A DNA stretch of 64,000 nucleotides from positions 1 to 64,000 of the forward strand of contig NZ_AYSE01000007.1 of the NCBI RefSeq assembly GCF_000504165.1. The letters are read 5' to 3'. Source of the DNA: Bacillus sp. FJAT-14578. GTDB lineage: Bacteria > Bacillota > Bacilli > Bacillales > Bacillaceae_H. The notes under the pieces were generated by a model. It was not told the origin of the DNA, ran no database searches, and was given only the letters and a program-made list of their open reading frames with translations. Below, piece after piece: positions 8,402 through 16,736 of the stretch. The translations under genes were made by a program, and so were the position numbers. Positions within the stretch are counted from its first letter, which is position 1. Each line of letters opens with the position of its first letter.

Positions 8402-8451
8402 TTGACATCCCTGCTACTCAGTATTACGATGTACCTGTAATAAGCAATACT
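8402..8451 (+). promoter_or_regulatory. Promoter/operator unit 2 upstream of padR cassette
   Basis: TTGACA at 8402-8407, a 17-bp spacer and TACGAT at 8425-8430, again inside an inverted repeat (AGTATT / AATACT). Both units share TACGATRTACCTGTAATRAG, so the promoter region has been duplicated. A third half-site, GTAATAAGTAATACT, precedes the ABC transporter genes at 9372-9386. Confidence 0.65.
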
Positions 8452-8492
8452 TAATAGCGCAATTTCCCAAAAGCTATTAAGTAAAAAATTTT

Positions 8493-8506
8493 ACTTAGTA
8501 CTAAGT
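8493..8506. promoter_or_regulatory. Perfect 14-bp palindrome, candidate operator
   Basis: ACTTAGTACTAAGT, followed by TATACTGAATATAAGTCAGAC. A related stretch (AATACTGATTATCAGTCAGAC) precedes the ABC transporter genes at 9380-9400, so both sites may bind the PadR protein of this cassette. Confidence 0.45.
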
Positions 8507-8557
8507 TATACTGAATATAAGTCAGACAAAATAGAGGAGGTAAAGGAGGCTCAGAAT

Positions 8558-8878
8558 ATGGAAAATTTAACTGAAATGCTGAAGGGTTCGCTGGAAGGCT
8601 GCGTGCTGGAAATCATCAGCCGCCATGAAACCTATGGCTACGAGATTACCCGCCGCCTAAACGAGCTCGGGTTTACCGAAGTCGTGGAAGGGACGGTCTA
8701 CACCATCCTCGTGCGATTAGAAAAGAAAAAACTTGTGAACATAGAAAAAAAACCGTCAGATATGGGGCCGCCCCGCAAGTTTTACTCACTTAATGAGGCT
8801 GGCCGCCAGGAACTTGAATTGTTTTGGAAAAAATGGGATTTTGTATCATCAAAAATCAATGTCTTAAAGTCAATCTAG
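8558..8878 (+). CDS. PadR family transcriptional regulator
   Basis: A 106-residue winged-helix repressor: CVLEIISRHETYGYEITRRL (helices 1-2), GTVYTILVRLEKKKL (recognition helix) and GPPRKFYSLNEAGRQ (wing). AGGAGG lies a suitable distance upstream. Unlike the padR at 5659 it heads a drug-export cassette: DUF1048 follows at 71 bp, then an ABC transporter pair. Its base composition is clearly richer in G+C than the sequence to the left, as is that of the whole cassette. It likely represses its own operon and is released by a transported toxic compound, as known for LmrR/PadR-type regulators. Confidence 0.9.
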   Translation: MENLTEMLKGSLEGCVLEIISRHETYGYEITRRLNELGFTEVVEGTVYTILVRLEKKKLVNIEKKPSDMGPPRKFYSLNEAGRQELELFWKKWDFVSSKINVLKSI

Positions 8879-8949
8879 CTTCATAAGATATTCCGTCCGA
8901 TATTTTTGGAGTGTTTTGTTCAGCTATATAAAAAAGGAGGAAAAATAAC

Positions 8950-9291
8950 ATGTTGGAAATGTTCAAAAAAATGATTGGTGATAAAAAAGAGTACAAGATG
9001 ATGATGGCACGGGTTGAAGCCCTGCCAGAGGACTACCAGTTTGTATTTAAGAAAATTCAAAACTACATGTGGAATTTCTCAGCGGGCAACGGGATGGATA
9101 TGCTGCACATGCAGTATGAATTAATCGAGTTGTTCGAAGCTGGTGCGGCGGAAGGCAGAAAAGTGCTGGAAATCACTGGGGACGACGTGGCGTCCTTTGC
9201 CGACGAACTAGTGGCAAACGCTAAAACCTATTTCGCGAAGTATCGTGAAGATTTGAATCAGAGTATCATGAAGCGATTTGGAAAAAAATAA
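8950..9291 (+). CDS. DUF1048 family protein
   Basis: A 113-residue all-helical cytoplasmic protein matching DUF1048, a family regularly found next to PadR regulators and ABC exporters. Visible core: MMARVEALPEDYQFVFKKIQ, then ELFEAGAAEGRKVLEITGDD and a final segment AKTYFAKYREDLN. AAAAGGAGGAAAAATAAC precedes the ATG. The biochemical role is unknown; the conserved neighbourhood suggests it modulates the regulator or the transporter. Confidence 0.85.
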   Translation: MLEMFKKMIGDKKEYKMMMARVEALPEDYQFVFKKIQNYMWNFSAGNGMDMLHMQYELIELFEAGAAEGRKVLEITGDDVASFADELVANAKTYFAKYREDLNQSIMKRFGKK

Positions 9292-9371
9292 ATTCAATAG
9301 ATCATACCGACTGATTAGCTGGTTACAAATGTGAATTGCCGCCTTCGCTATTCAGTTATATTTTTAGCCCG

Positions 9372-9400
9372 GTAATAAGTAATACTGATTATCAGTCAGA
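9372..9400 (+). promoter_or_regulatory. Candidate PadR operator before ABC genes
   Basis: GTAATAAGTAATACT repeats the right half of the duplicated promoter/operator units at 8317-8451, and the following GATTATCAGTCAGAC resembles the segment before padR. This points to shared control of the ABC genes. Confidence 0.45.
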
Positions 9401-9463
9401 CTAAATAGAAGAGTGTAGGCAATCTAGCTCCGCAAAGACGCTTTTTATAAGGAGGAAAAACGT

Positions 9464-10225
9464 ATGAACAATGCAGCGATTTCTGTAAAAGGGTTAAAAA
9501 AATCCTTTAAAGACAAGGAAGTCTTAAGGGGGGTGGATTTTGAGGTCCGGCGTGGCGAAATTTTCGCACTGCTGGGCTCAAATGGAGCGGGCAAGACGAC
9601 GACGGTCAACATCCTCTCTACGCTGATGAAGCCCGATGGCGGCGAAGTGGGTATTTGCGGCTTTGACGTCCAGCGTCAACCGGATCATGTTCGCCAGAGC
9701 ATCAGCCTGACAGGGCAGTTCGCAGCTTTAGACGGCATGCTCACCGGGCGGGAAAACCTGATGATGATCGCCAAGTTGCGGGGAGTTTCTAATCCTGCTC
9801 AAGTCGCCGACAATCTACTTGCAAGATTCAGCCTGACCGATGCGACCAACCGCCGGGCGGATAAGTATTCCGGCGGGATGAAGCGCCGGCTTGACATCGC
9901 CATGAGCCTGATCGGGACGCCAGCAGTCATTTTTCTCGACGAACCGACGACAGGGCTTGACCCCGAAGCGCGGATTGAAGTCTGGGATACCGTCAAGGAG
10001 CTTGCCGGCGGCGGCACGACCATCTTGCTGACGACCCAGTACCTGGAGGAAGCCGAACAACTGGCGGACCGTATCGCCATCCTGCATGGCGGAAAAATCA
10101 TCACGACCGGTACCCTTACCGAACTCAAAGAGATGTTCCCGCCAGCGAAAGTGGAGTACATCGAGAAGCAGCCGACATTGGAGGAAATTTTCCTCGCGAT
10201 CATCGGCAAAAAGGAGGAGATGTAA
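9464..10225 (+). CDS. ABC transporter ATP-binding protein (drug-export type)
   Basis: A 253-residue ATPase of the DrrA-like group. Walker A is GSNGAGKTTT (about 38-47), the signature is YSGGMKRRLDIA (about 135-146), Walker B is AVIFLDEPTTGLDPEA, and the H-loop falls in LLTTQYLEEAEQLADRI. It drives export through the permease encoded immediately downstream; the stop TAA is followed directly by the partner's ATG. DrrA-type ATPases usually run to about 300 residues, so the C-terminal extension is short here. G+C-rich codon use resembles that of the other cassette genes. Confidence 0.93.
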   Translation: MNNAAISVKGLKKSFKDKEVLRGVDFEVRRGEIFALLGSNGAGKTTTVNILSTLMKPDGGEVGICGFDVQRQPDHVRQSISLTGQFAALDGMLTGRENLMMIAKLRGVSNPAQVADNLLARFSLTDATNRRADKYSGGMKRRLDIAMSLIGTPAVIFLDEPTTGLDPEARIEVWDTVKELAGGGTTILLTTQYLEEAEQLADRIAILHGGKIITTGTLTELKEMFPPAKVEYIEKQPTLEEIFLAIIGKKEEM

Positions 10226-10975
10226 ATGAAAAGCAATACAGGGGTATTACTAGGGCGTTTAATGCGCAACATCATGCGCAGCCCGGATACGATTATCACG
10301 GTGGCGATTACGCCGATTATGATGATGCTGCTGTTTGTCTACGTATTTGGCGGCGCCATAGAGACAGGCACGGACAACTACGTCAATTATTTATTGCCGG
10401 GAATTTTGCTGATGGCTATCGCATCCGGCGTCGCTTACACTTCCGTGCGGCTGTTTACGGATGTAAAGAGCGGGCTGATGGCGCGTTTCATTACTATGCC
10501 CATCAAGCGCTCGTCGGTATTGTGGGCTCACGTGTTGACCTCGCTTGTTTCCAATGCGCTTACTGTCGTAGTGGTTATCCTCGTCGCGCTCTTGATGGGC
10601 TTCCGTTCCAGCGCTGATATACTGGATTGGCTCGCGGTAGCTGGGATACTCGGGCTGTTTACGCTGGCGTTGACATGGCTGGCGGTCATTCCCGGATTGA
10701 CAGCGGGGTCTATGGAAGGGGCGACAGCCTACTCATACCCGCTGATTTTCCTGCCGTTTATCAGTTCGGCCTTTGTCCCCACCGAAACCATGCCTAAAAT
10801 TGTCCGTGCGTTCGCTGAGAACCAGCCCGTGACTTCAATCGTGAATGCGATTCGTGCCCTCTTGTATGAAGGGTCTGTTGGCAACGGTATCTGGATCGCG
10901 CTTGCCTGGTGCGTCGGCATCATGGCCATTGCTTACTTCTTCGCCAGTAATGCATTTAAACGCCAATTAGGGTAA
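10226..10975 (+). CDS. ABC-2 type permease (drug-export type)
   Basis: A 249-residue membrane protein with about six hydrophobic helices (first near residues 25-45, ITVAITPIMMMLLFVYVFGG; last near 225-243) and the ABC-2 layout of DrrB-like permeases. NYLLPGILLMAIASGVAYTS and FITMPIKRSSVLWAH match the family region. It forms an exporter with the ATPase upstream, with no gap between the genes. It ends the cassette and is followed by strong hairpins. The substrate, likely a hydrophobic drug, is inferred only from family and PadR control. Confidence 0.9.
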   Translation: MKSNTGVLLGRLMRNIMRSPDTIITVAITPIMMMLLFVYVFGGAIETGTDNYVNYLLPGILLMAIASGVAYTSVRLFTDVKSGLMARFITMPIKRSSVLWAHVLTSLVSNALTVVVVILVALLMGFRSSADILDWLAVAGILGLFTLALTWLAVIPGLTAGSMEGATAYSYPLIFLPFISSAFVPTETMPKIVRAFAENQPVTSIVNAIRALLYEGSVGNGIWIALAWCVGIMAIAYFFASNAFKRQLG

Positions 10976-11043
10976 GTACACCATCGGTTCGGTGTCTGGT
11001 GGCAACTAAATCTTCCGAAATAAAATATATGTTTGGAAAAAGC

Positions 11044-11138
11044 ACGGAAAAATTTTCCGTACTTTCAGACTGTAGGCCAACTCGATTTCTTCGAGTTGGC
11101 CTACAGTCTGAAAGGAGTGAGAATATCACTCCTTTTCT
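11044..11138 (+). terminator. Triple hairpin terminator region
   Basis: Three consecutive inverted repeats: ACGGAAAA / TTTTCCGT at 11044-11060; a perfect 23-bp stem at 11063-11085 / 11091-11113 with loop TTTCT; and AAAGGAGTGA / TCACTCCTTT at 11111-11135 followed by TCTTTTTCC. The last shares AAA with the previous stem, so the two compete. The final hairpin with its T tract is the likely terminator of the export cassette. Confidence 0.8.
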
Positions 11139-11341
11139 TTTTCCTTATAATTGTTTAACAACATGTACTTACTGTTAGGTTAAGCCTCAAACTTCACTTT
11201 TCGTGTCTTTCAGTAAAAGTAAAAAGATTGGCGTTTTCTTATGGAACAATGCATGTTTTCCGTCACCTCATGACAGCCGCCAGGTTTGAAATTTCTGTTG
11301 AAATTTTTCTAAATAATGGTAGAATCAATTTGCATGTTATC

Positions 11342-11355
11342 TGTAAACGCAAACA
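11342..11355 (+). promoter_or_regulatory. Candidate cre site (CcpA) before MFS gene
   Basis: TGTAAACGCAAACA differs at one position from the cre consensus TGWAANCGNTNWCA. It lies about 100 bp upstream of the MFS start, consistent with catabolite repression of a sugar transporter. Confidence 0.5.
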
Positions 11356-11443
11356 ATTTAAAGAGAAAATTAAATGAACGATTGGCTGCGGGCATATACT
11401 GAAAGCAATGCCCATTCATGACAACGGAGAGGAACGATCGCTA

Positions 11444-12628
11444 ATGCATAAACATGCGGTTCTGTATTTAAGTGTTTTTCTGTTCTTTTTTCATTCTTCC
11501 GTCACCATTATGAGCAATTTTCTTCCGCTGTATTTTCAGGAGCACGGATTGTCAGCGACTAAAATTGGCTGGCTGATGGCCATCGGTCCTTTTACCGCTC
11601 TTTTTTCACAGCCTTTTTGGGGATATATGAGCGATAAATATAAAACCGTAAAAAGAATGGTTCTCATCTGTTTAATCGGGATGACGATAAGCAGTGTTAT
11701 CTTATTTCAAATGAATTCATTTTTTGCGCTTATTTTTTTATGCGGTTTATTTTATTCTTTTATGTCCCCGGTCGGAGCTTTAGGGGATAGTTTAGCCCAA
11801 AAGACGTCATCCGTTTTGGGAACCGCTTTTGGAAGGATAAGGATGTGGGGATCCGTGGGCTTTGCCGCAACATCTTTAATAGGAGGGGCCCTTTTAGCTC
11901 GCATAGGGCTTGATTATTTATTATACCTTTTTCTTGTCTATGCGTTGGTTACACTTGTGCTCATCCGAAAGGTGTCGGACGTGAACGTATCGTCCAAACC
12001 CATCTATTTAAAAGACGCGGTAAGAGTGATTGTTCAGCCAAGATTTCTCTTTTTTTTATTTTTCATCATGTTCGTCTCCATCACCCACCGGGCGAATGAT
12101 AGTTTTGCCGGATTATACATAAAGGAGCTTGGGGGCAGCGAATCATTAATCGGGCTTGCCTGGTTTGTCGCTGTAGCGGCAGAGGCGGCAGTCTTTTTAT
12201 TGAGCCCTTATTGGATGCGCTTTTTTAATGAAATGACATATTTAGTGATTGCCGCGGGTTTATACGGAGTGAGATGGTTGCTGCTTTCTTTGGCCGAAAC
12301 GCCGTCCCACGTCATCTTGCTTCAATCCATGCATGGAATGACCTTTGGCGTGTTTTATCTATGTGCCTTTCAGTTTGTTACAAAACTGATTCCGGACGAA
12401 TTCAGGGCGACTGGCCAATTGGTGTTCATTTCAGCGTTTTTTGGCCTTTCCGGAATTATCGGGTCCTTAGGGGGAGGCTTCATCCTTGATTTTGCCGGCG
12501 GTGCCGCTCTATATCAATTATTGAGCTATTGTGCGCTGGCGGGATGCATTGGTCTGATTGTATATAAAACGTATTTAAACAAAAAGGAAATGAGTCAGGT
12601 CCAAAGCCTTCAAGAAAAAAGTGTATAA
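11444..12628 (+). CDS. MFS transporter, LacY/nucleoside-symporter-like
   Basis: A major facilitator of 394 residues from the chosen ATG, with about twelve hydrophobic helices. The loop 2-3 signature reads GYMSDKYKTVKRM. The form is that of the sugar or phenylpropionate symporter-like branch (YwbF/HcaT-like). I prefer the ATG at 11444, preceded by GGAGAGG, to an earlier in-frame ATG at 11408 with poor ribosome-binding context. An upstream cre-like site and its place beside a pentose cluster suggest sugar uptake, but the substrate is not determined. Confidence 0.85.
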   Translation: MHKHAVLYLSVFLFFFHSSVTIMSNFLPLYFQEHGLSATKIGWLMAIGPFTALFSQPFWGYMSDKYKTVKRMVLICLIGMTISSVILFQMNSFFALIFLCGLFYSFMSPVGALGDSLAQKTSSVLGTAFGRIRMWGSVGFAATSLIGGALLARIGLDYLLYLFLVYALVTLVLIRKVSDVNVSSKPIYLKDAVRVIVQPRFLFFLFFIMFVSITHRANDSFAGLYIKELGGSESLIGLAWFVAVAAEAAVFLLSPYWMRFFNEMTYLVIAAGLYGVRWLLLSLAETPSHVILLQSMHGMTFGVFYLCAFQFVTKLIPDEFRATGQLVFISAFFGLSGIIGSLGGGFILDFAGGAALYQLLSYCALAGCIGLIVYKTYLNKKEMSQVQSLQEKSV

Positions 12629-12629
12629 A

Positions 12630-12678
12630 GAAAACTTCCATCAGTGGGAGTCTTACTGCCCGTTAATGCGGGATAAAC
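12630..12678 (+). repeat. Dispersed repeat family C, copy 1 (intact IS target)
   Basis: AAAACTTCCATCAGTGGGAG, then TCTTACTGCCCGTTAATG and CGGGATAAA. Another good copy is at 43981-44030, a partial one at 32112-32147, and one is split by the insertion sequence at 52902-54493. CTTACTGCCCG at 12652-12662 equals the sequence interrupted by that element. The rest of 12629-12958 holds no gene. Confidence 0.75.
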
Positions 12679-12859
12679 AAGCAGTCAAGTGCTCTTTTAA
12701 GCCTTGTCTGCTTTTCGTTTTTATAAAAATTAAGCAATACCCTAAGTTTGAGGGAAATGAACTGTCCATTCTATTTGTTTTAAAAATTATGAATATTTTT
12801 ACGGTAAAGGTATAGACGTATTATTTTCAGTATATATAATAAAAACTACGAACATTTTG

Positions 12860-12873
12860 TGTAAGCGCTTAAT
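12860..12873 (+). promoter_or_regulatory. Candidate cre site before histidine kinase gene
   Basis: TGTAAGCGCTTAAT matches the first twelve positions of the cre consensus but not the final CA. It lies about 85 bp upstream of the kinase gene. Confidence 0.4.
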
Positions 12874-12958
12874 AAATGGTGATTGTTATGTAAGCAGTAA
12901 ATATGAATCCATAAAATAAAGGCATAAATATAAAAGCGTGGCCAAAAGGTGAGAGATC

Positions 12959-14686
12959 ATGTTAAATCTACTAAGAAAATTACGAATGGATCGTACGAGA
13001 GGGCAAATATTTTTTGGATTTATAGTTGCCATGATTATTGTATTAATGTTAACGATTAGTGTGTCTTATTTAATGCTTTCAAAATTGCAAAAAGAAAGTG
13101 CAGAACAATATGTTAATGAAATTGCTGTCCAAATGAGCGGGCGTTTAGAAGCTCTTTTAAATGAAGTAAATGTGTTGACCCTGCATCTTGCAACAGATGA
13201 TCGTATTCAAGAAATGCTTATGGAAGAACTAAATGGTTCAAAACTTTCTTTTGATGAGCGAATCGCAATACGAAAAGTCTTGCTTAATACGAGTGCCTAT
13301 TCACAAGCGATTGAGGAAATTGAATTATTTTCCCTTTCAAACAGCATTTATCCTGTTGTCAATAAATCTATTGCGGAAAGAATTGAGAAACGGTATGTTG
13401 CTGAAGCGGATAAAACGCTAAAGGCGGGGAATCTTGTATGGGTTGGCCGTGATCCGGAAAACCCAAATTACTTAGTCGCAGTTCGCCAAATTCGATTAGA
13501 GAAAAGAAAATATCAAAAAGGCGGCTATTTAGTAATTCGGGTTAAGCCTTCTCTTATTGAATTTACACGTCAGGATATAGCGGAAATGAAGGGAAGTACG
13601 ATGTACCTCCTTGATGCAGAAAAAACGGATATTTCAACAGAGGAAAAAAACAAACCTCTTTTATCAATTGGTGATATTCAAGAAAAAGAAAAGGATTACA
13701 TTACAGTAAAAAAAAGGGTAGAAGAAACGAATTGGACACTTGCTCTTTTAGTTCCTAAAAAAGAGGTAACAGAAGGAATCGATTTTTTACAGACTGTTCT
13801 AGTATGGGCAAGCATTCTCAGTGTCATTTTATTTGCATTATTGTCTTATTACCTTTCTTTATTTATTACGTCCCCAATCAAAAAAATGACAAAGGTGATG
13901 CAACAAGCAAAAGGCGGTATTCTTGCAGAGAATCCTGACCACTATTTTAATCATGAAATCAACCAGTTGAATACCGTTTATAATCAAATGGTTAAACAAA
14001 TTAATTATTTGATAGAAGCCGTTTATGAAAAAGAGATTATTAGAAGCAAAAGTGAAATTAAGGCGCTTCACTCACAAATTAATCCGCACTTTTTATTTAA
14101 TACATTGGATTCGCTTTATTGGTCGCTCGTTAGTAAAGAAGAAGAAAAACTTGCACAGTTTGTCGTGACGCTGGCGGATCTATTCCGTTATGCCATTCAA
14201 CCAAGCGGGAAAGATGGTTTTGTATCGATTGAAGAAGAGTTGGAACAGGTAAAGCGATATGCCGATATTATGCAGATGCGTTGGGATGAACGGCTCCAAG
14301 TCAATATAGATTTCGACCAATGTGCAGCAATGTGTGAAATCCCGAAATTAACCATACAACCCATTTTAGAAAATGCGATCACTCATGGCATTGAACCAAA
14401 GAGCGATGGCGGCATTGTTAAGCTGTCGGTAAAAGAGGAAGAGGGGGTCGTTAAAATCATCGTTAAAGATAATGGTATTGGGGTAGAAGGAGAGCGGCTA
14501 AAGGAAATTCAAAAACGCCTACGAAATGGAACAAGCATGAATTCCATTTCAAAAGGAACTGGAATCGGCTTGTTTAATGTTCATAAACTTCTTCAACTGC
14601 ATTTTGGACAAGAATTTGGTTTACAGATTGATAGTCATTTAAATAAAGGAACCACAGTAATTCTACGAATACCATCAAGGAGCTGA
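12959..14686 (+). CDS. Sensor histidine kinase, YesM/LytS type
   Basis: A 575-residue membrane kinase. Helices at about 18-40 and 277-303 flank an extracytoplasmic sensing region of about 235 residues. A HAMP segment follows (SPIKKMTKVMQQAKGG), then the LytS-family box QINPHFLFNTL with His377, and an ATPase domain with N box ILENAITHG (Asn472), DNGIGV (504-509) and GTGIGL (533-538). It phosphorylates the AraC-type regulator encoded 7 bp downstream. YesM/YesN pairs next to sugar ABC permeases typically sense oligosaccharides, and the adjacent transport and xylose genes are the likely regulon. A cre-like site upstream suggests glucose repression. Confidence 0.93.
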   Translation: MLNLLRKLRMDRTRGQIFFGFIVAMIIVLMLTISVSYLMLSKLQKESAEQYVNEIAVQMSGRLEALLNEVNVLTLHLATDDRIQEMLMEELNGSKLSFDERIAIRKVLLNTSAYSQAIEEIELFSLSNSIYPVVNKSIAERIEKRYVAEADKTLKAGNLVWVGRDPENPNYLVAVRQIRLEKRKYQKGGYLVIRVKPSLIEFTRQDIAEMKGSTMYLLDAEKTDISTEEKNKPLLSIGDIQEKEKDYITVKKRVEETNWTLALLVPKKEVTEGIDFLQTVLVWASILSVILFALLSYYLSLFITSPIKKMTKVMQQAKGGILAENPDHYFNHEINQLNTVYNQMVKQINYLIEAVYEKEIIRSKSEIKALHSQINPHFLFNTLDSLYWSLVSKEEEKLAQFVVTLADLFRYAIQPSGKDGFVSIEEELEQVKRYADIMQMRWDERLQVNIDFDQCAAMCEIPKLTIQPILENAITHGIEPKSDGGIVKLSVKEEEGVVKIIVKDNGIGVEGERLKEIQKRLRNGTSMNSISKGTGIGLFNVHKLLQLHFGQEFGLQIDSHLNKGTTVILRIPSRS

Positions 14687-14693
14687 TGATAGT

Positions 14694-15488
14694 ATGAATC
14701 ATCCTGCTATATTAATTGTTGATGATGAACGTAACGCAAGAATGGGGGTTTCTCTTACTCTGCAAAAATGGGCAAAAGGACAGTATGATGTAGATGTAGC
14801 TGAAAATGGTCTCCAAGCTTTTGAGCTCATGAGGGAGCGTAACTATGACTTATTGGTGACTGATATTCAAATGCCTGTCATGACAGGCATTGAGCTGCTG
14901 GAAGCATTGAAAAATGAAGATAAAGATGTGACGAGTATCTTATTGACAGGCTTTGCAGAGTTTGAATACGCACAAAGAGGTTTACAGCTTGGGGCTGTTG
15001 ATTATTTATTAAAGCCCATTCAGCAGGACAAACTGGTTGCCTCTGCTCAAAAGGCACTGGAAACAGCTAAAAAGAAACAGAGGACAAAATTAAGTGAGCT
15101 TCTTATTGATCCAGAGATACAGGAGTTTTTCTCGGATCAAAAAAAGTCGAGTAATCTCAGCATTGATAACGCTATGAAATATATAAATGATCATTTACAT
15201 ACATCATTAGCAATTAAAGACGTAGCGCAGCATGTTCATCTTAATTCAAGCTACTTTAGTGTTTTATTTAAACAAGAAAAAGGAATCACCTTTAGTGATT
15301 TTGTCACAAAGGTGAGGCTTAAAAAGGCAAAAGAATTGCTTATTGTAACAGACTTAGGGATTGATGAGATTTCAGAGCAAGTCGGATATCAAACAACGAG
15401 CTATTTTATCAAAATATTTAAAAAGAATGAAAACATGACACCGAAGCAGTATCGCAATCGATTTTTGGAGAAAAGAAAGTCAGTTTAA
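14694..15488 (+). CDS. Response regulator with AraC-type DNA-binding domain
   Basis: A 264-residue YesN-like regulator. The receiver domain (1-115) has the acidic pair Asp10/Asp11, phosphoacceptor Asp57 in LLVTDIQMPVMTG and Lys107 in YLLKPIQ. Residues about 155-260 hold the two helix-turn-helix units of the AraC family (IKDVAQHVHLNSSYFSVLFK, then DEISEQVGYQTTSYFIKIFK and MTPKQYRNRF). AAGGAG precedes the ATG and the gene is coupled to the kinase. It probably activates the permease-xylA-xylB operon downstream. A perfect 20-bp DNA palindrome falls in the codons around the phosphorylation site. Confidence 0.93.
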   Translation: MNHPAILIVDDERNARMGVSLTLQKWAKGQYDVDVAENGLQAFELMRERNYDLLVTDIQMPVMTGIELLEALKNEDKDVTSILLTGFAEFEYAQRGLQLGAVDYLLKPIQQDKLVASAQKALETAKKKQRTKLSELLIDPEIQEFFSDQKKSSNLSIDNAMKYINDHLHTSLAIKDVAQHVHLNSSYFSVLFKQEKGITFSDFVTKVRLKKAKELLIVTDLGIDEISEQVGYQTTSYFIKIFKKNENMTPKQYRNRFLEKRKSV

Positions 15489-15500
15489 AAACACGGCTAT

Positions 15501-15544
15501 AAAAAAGGGGACATGGGCATAAAAAGCGCCATGTCCCCTTTTTT
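15501..15544. terminator. Terminator after response regulator
   Basis: A 16-bp stem (AAAAAAGGGGACATGG / CCATGTCCCCTTTTTT). Its GGACATGGGC core belongs to a hairpin family seen again at 37554, 45521, 45796 and 55466. Confidence 0.88.
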
Positions 15545-15749
15545 ATGTATAAGTATAAGTCGTTGTCGATTCTATCAAAGGTTTACCGGTTTATTATGAA
15601 GGCTTTTTCATTTTATTAAGATGATGAGAAATCTAAAGATGAAAGCAGGATGGGAATAATAATTTAAATTTTCTGTCTATCTAATCGATGAGCTATTTTA
15701 GCCAATCAGAGTCTAATTACAGACCATTAAAATGTTGATATCATAAGTT

Positions 15750-15763
15750 TGTAAACGCATACA
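15750..15763 (+). promoter_or_regulatory. Candidate cre site before sugar permease operon
   Basis: TGTAAACGCATACA, one mismatch from the cre consensus, 70 bp upstream of the first permease ribosome-binding site. Confidence 0.55.
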
Positions 15764-15832
15764 AGATAAAAAGGGATAGGGAACATCAGGGTGCGTGACT
15801 TTTAATTCTAACATAAAAGGGGGAGTTTTCCA

Positions 15833-16720
15833 GTGAGAGAAACGGGACTGCAGCGTTGGACAAGTGGATTATTCTTTATGGGACCAGCTCTTGCAATTTT
15901 TTCATTTATTATTATTGTCCCGATCATTATGAGTATTTATTACAGTTTTTTTGAATGGAATGCAATTAGCCCAAAAGTTTTTAACGGTCTTGAAAATTAT
16001 AAAAGACTTCTTGCAGATGAAGTTGTTTGGACTTCACTAAAAAACTCTGCGTTGCTTACACTAGGTGCATTGTTCATTCAAATTCCAGTGGGATTGTTTC
16101 TAGCTGTTCTTCTTAGCTACAAACTAAAAGGATCCAATTTTTTGAAAACGGTTTATTTTACACCAGTTATGCTTTCGACAGCGGTACTCGGGATTTTATG
16201 GGGACAAATTTATGATCCCAATTTTGGATTGATCAACAATTTTCTGATTAAATTAGGCCTTGAGAATTGGACTCATGCATGGCTCGGTGAAGAAAAATAT
16301 GCGCTTGCATCAGTTATCGCTGTTGTTGCCTGGCAGTTTATCGGGTTTTATGTCATTGTCTACTTTGCGGCGTTGCAAAATGTACCGGAGGAAGTGCTTG
16401 AATCAGCACGAATTGAAGGGGCAAGTGAATGGCAAATATTATTCCGCATTCGCATCCCGCTCATCTGGCATGTTATCACGTTTACGATTTTAAACTGTGT
16501 AATTAATTCATTAAAATACTTCGATCTTATTTACATCATGACAGGAGGGGGACCAAACAATTCGAGCGAGGTACTGGCAAGCTATATGATGAAAAATGCC
16601 TTTACTTTAATGGATTATGGATATGGAAGTGCCATCTCAACCTTCCTGCTTTTATTTGGATTAGTTATTGCCTTTATTTTGGCGAAAGTGTTAGGAAAAG
16701 GTACATCTCAATTCCAATAA
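15833..16720 (+). CDS. Sugar ABC transporter permease, MalF/UgpA type
   Basis: A 295-residue inner-membrane subunit of a carbohydrate ABC importer (CUT1 family) with six predicted helices. The EAA loop for ATPase contact reads EVLESARIEGASEWQILFRIRIPL. GTG start behind AAAGGGGGAG. It pairs with the permease 16 bp downstream. No ATPase gene is present, as usual for CUT1 systems of bacilli, which share a common MsmX-type ATPase encoded elsewhere (family knowledge). The matching binding protein is likely the lipoprotein at 27389, since a remnant of that gene type follows these permeases. Confidence 0.93.
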   Translation: MRETGLQRWTSGLFFMGPALAIFSFIIIVPIIMSIYYSFFEWNAISPKVFNGLENYKRLLADEVVWTSLKNSALLTLGALFIQIPVGLFLAVLLSYKLKGSNFLKTVYFTPVMLSTAVLGILWGQIYDPNFGLINNFLIKLGLENWTHAWLGEEKYALASVIAVVAWQFIGFYVIVYFAALQNVPEEVLESARIEGASEWQILFRIRIPLIWHVITFTILNCVINSLKYFDLIYIMTGGGPNNSSEVLASYMMKNAFTLMDYGYGSAISTFLLLFGLVIAFILAKVLGKGTSQFQ

Positions 16721-16736
16721 AGAAAGGAGCAGAAAC

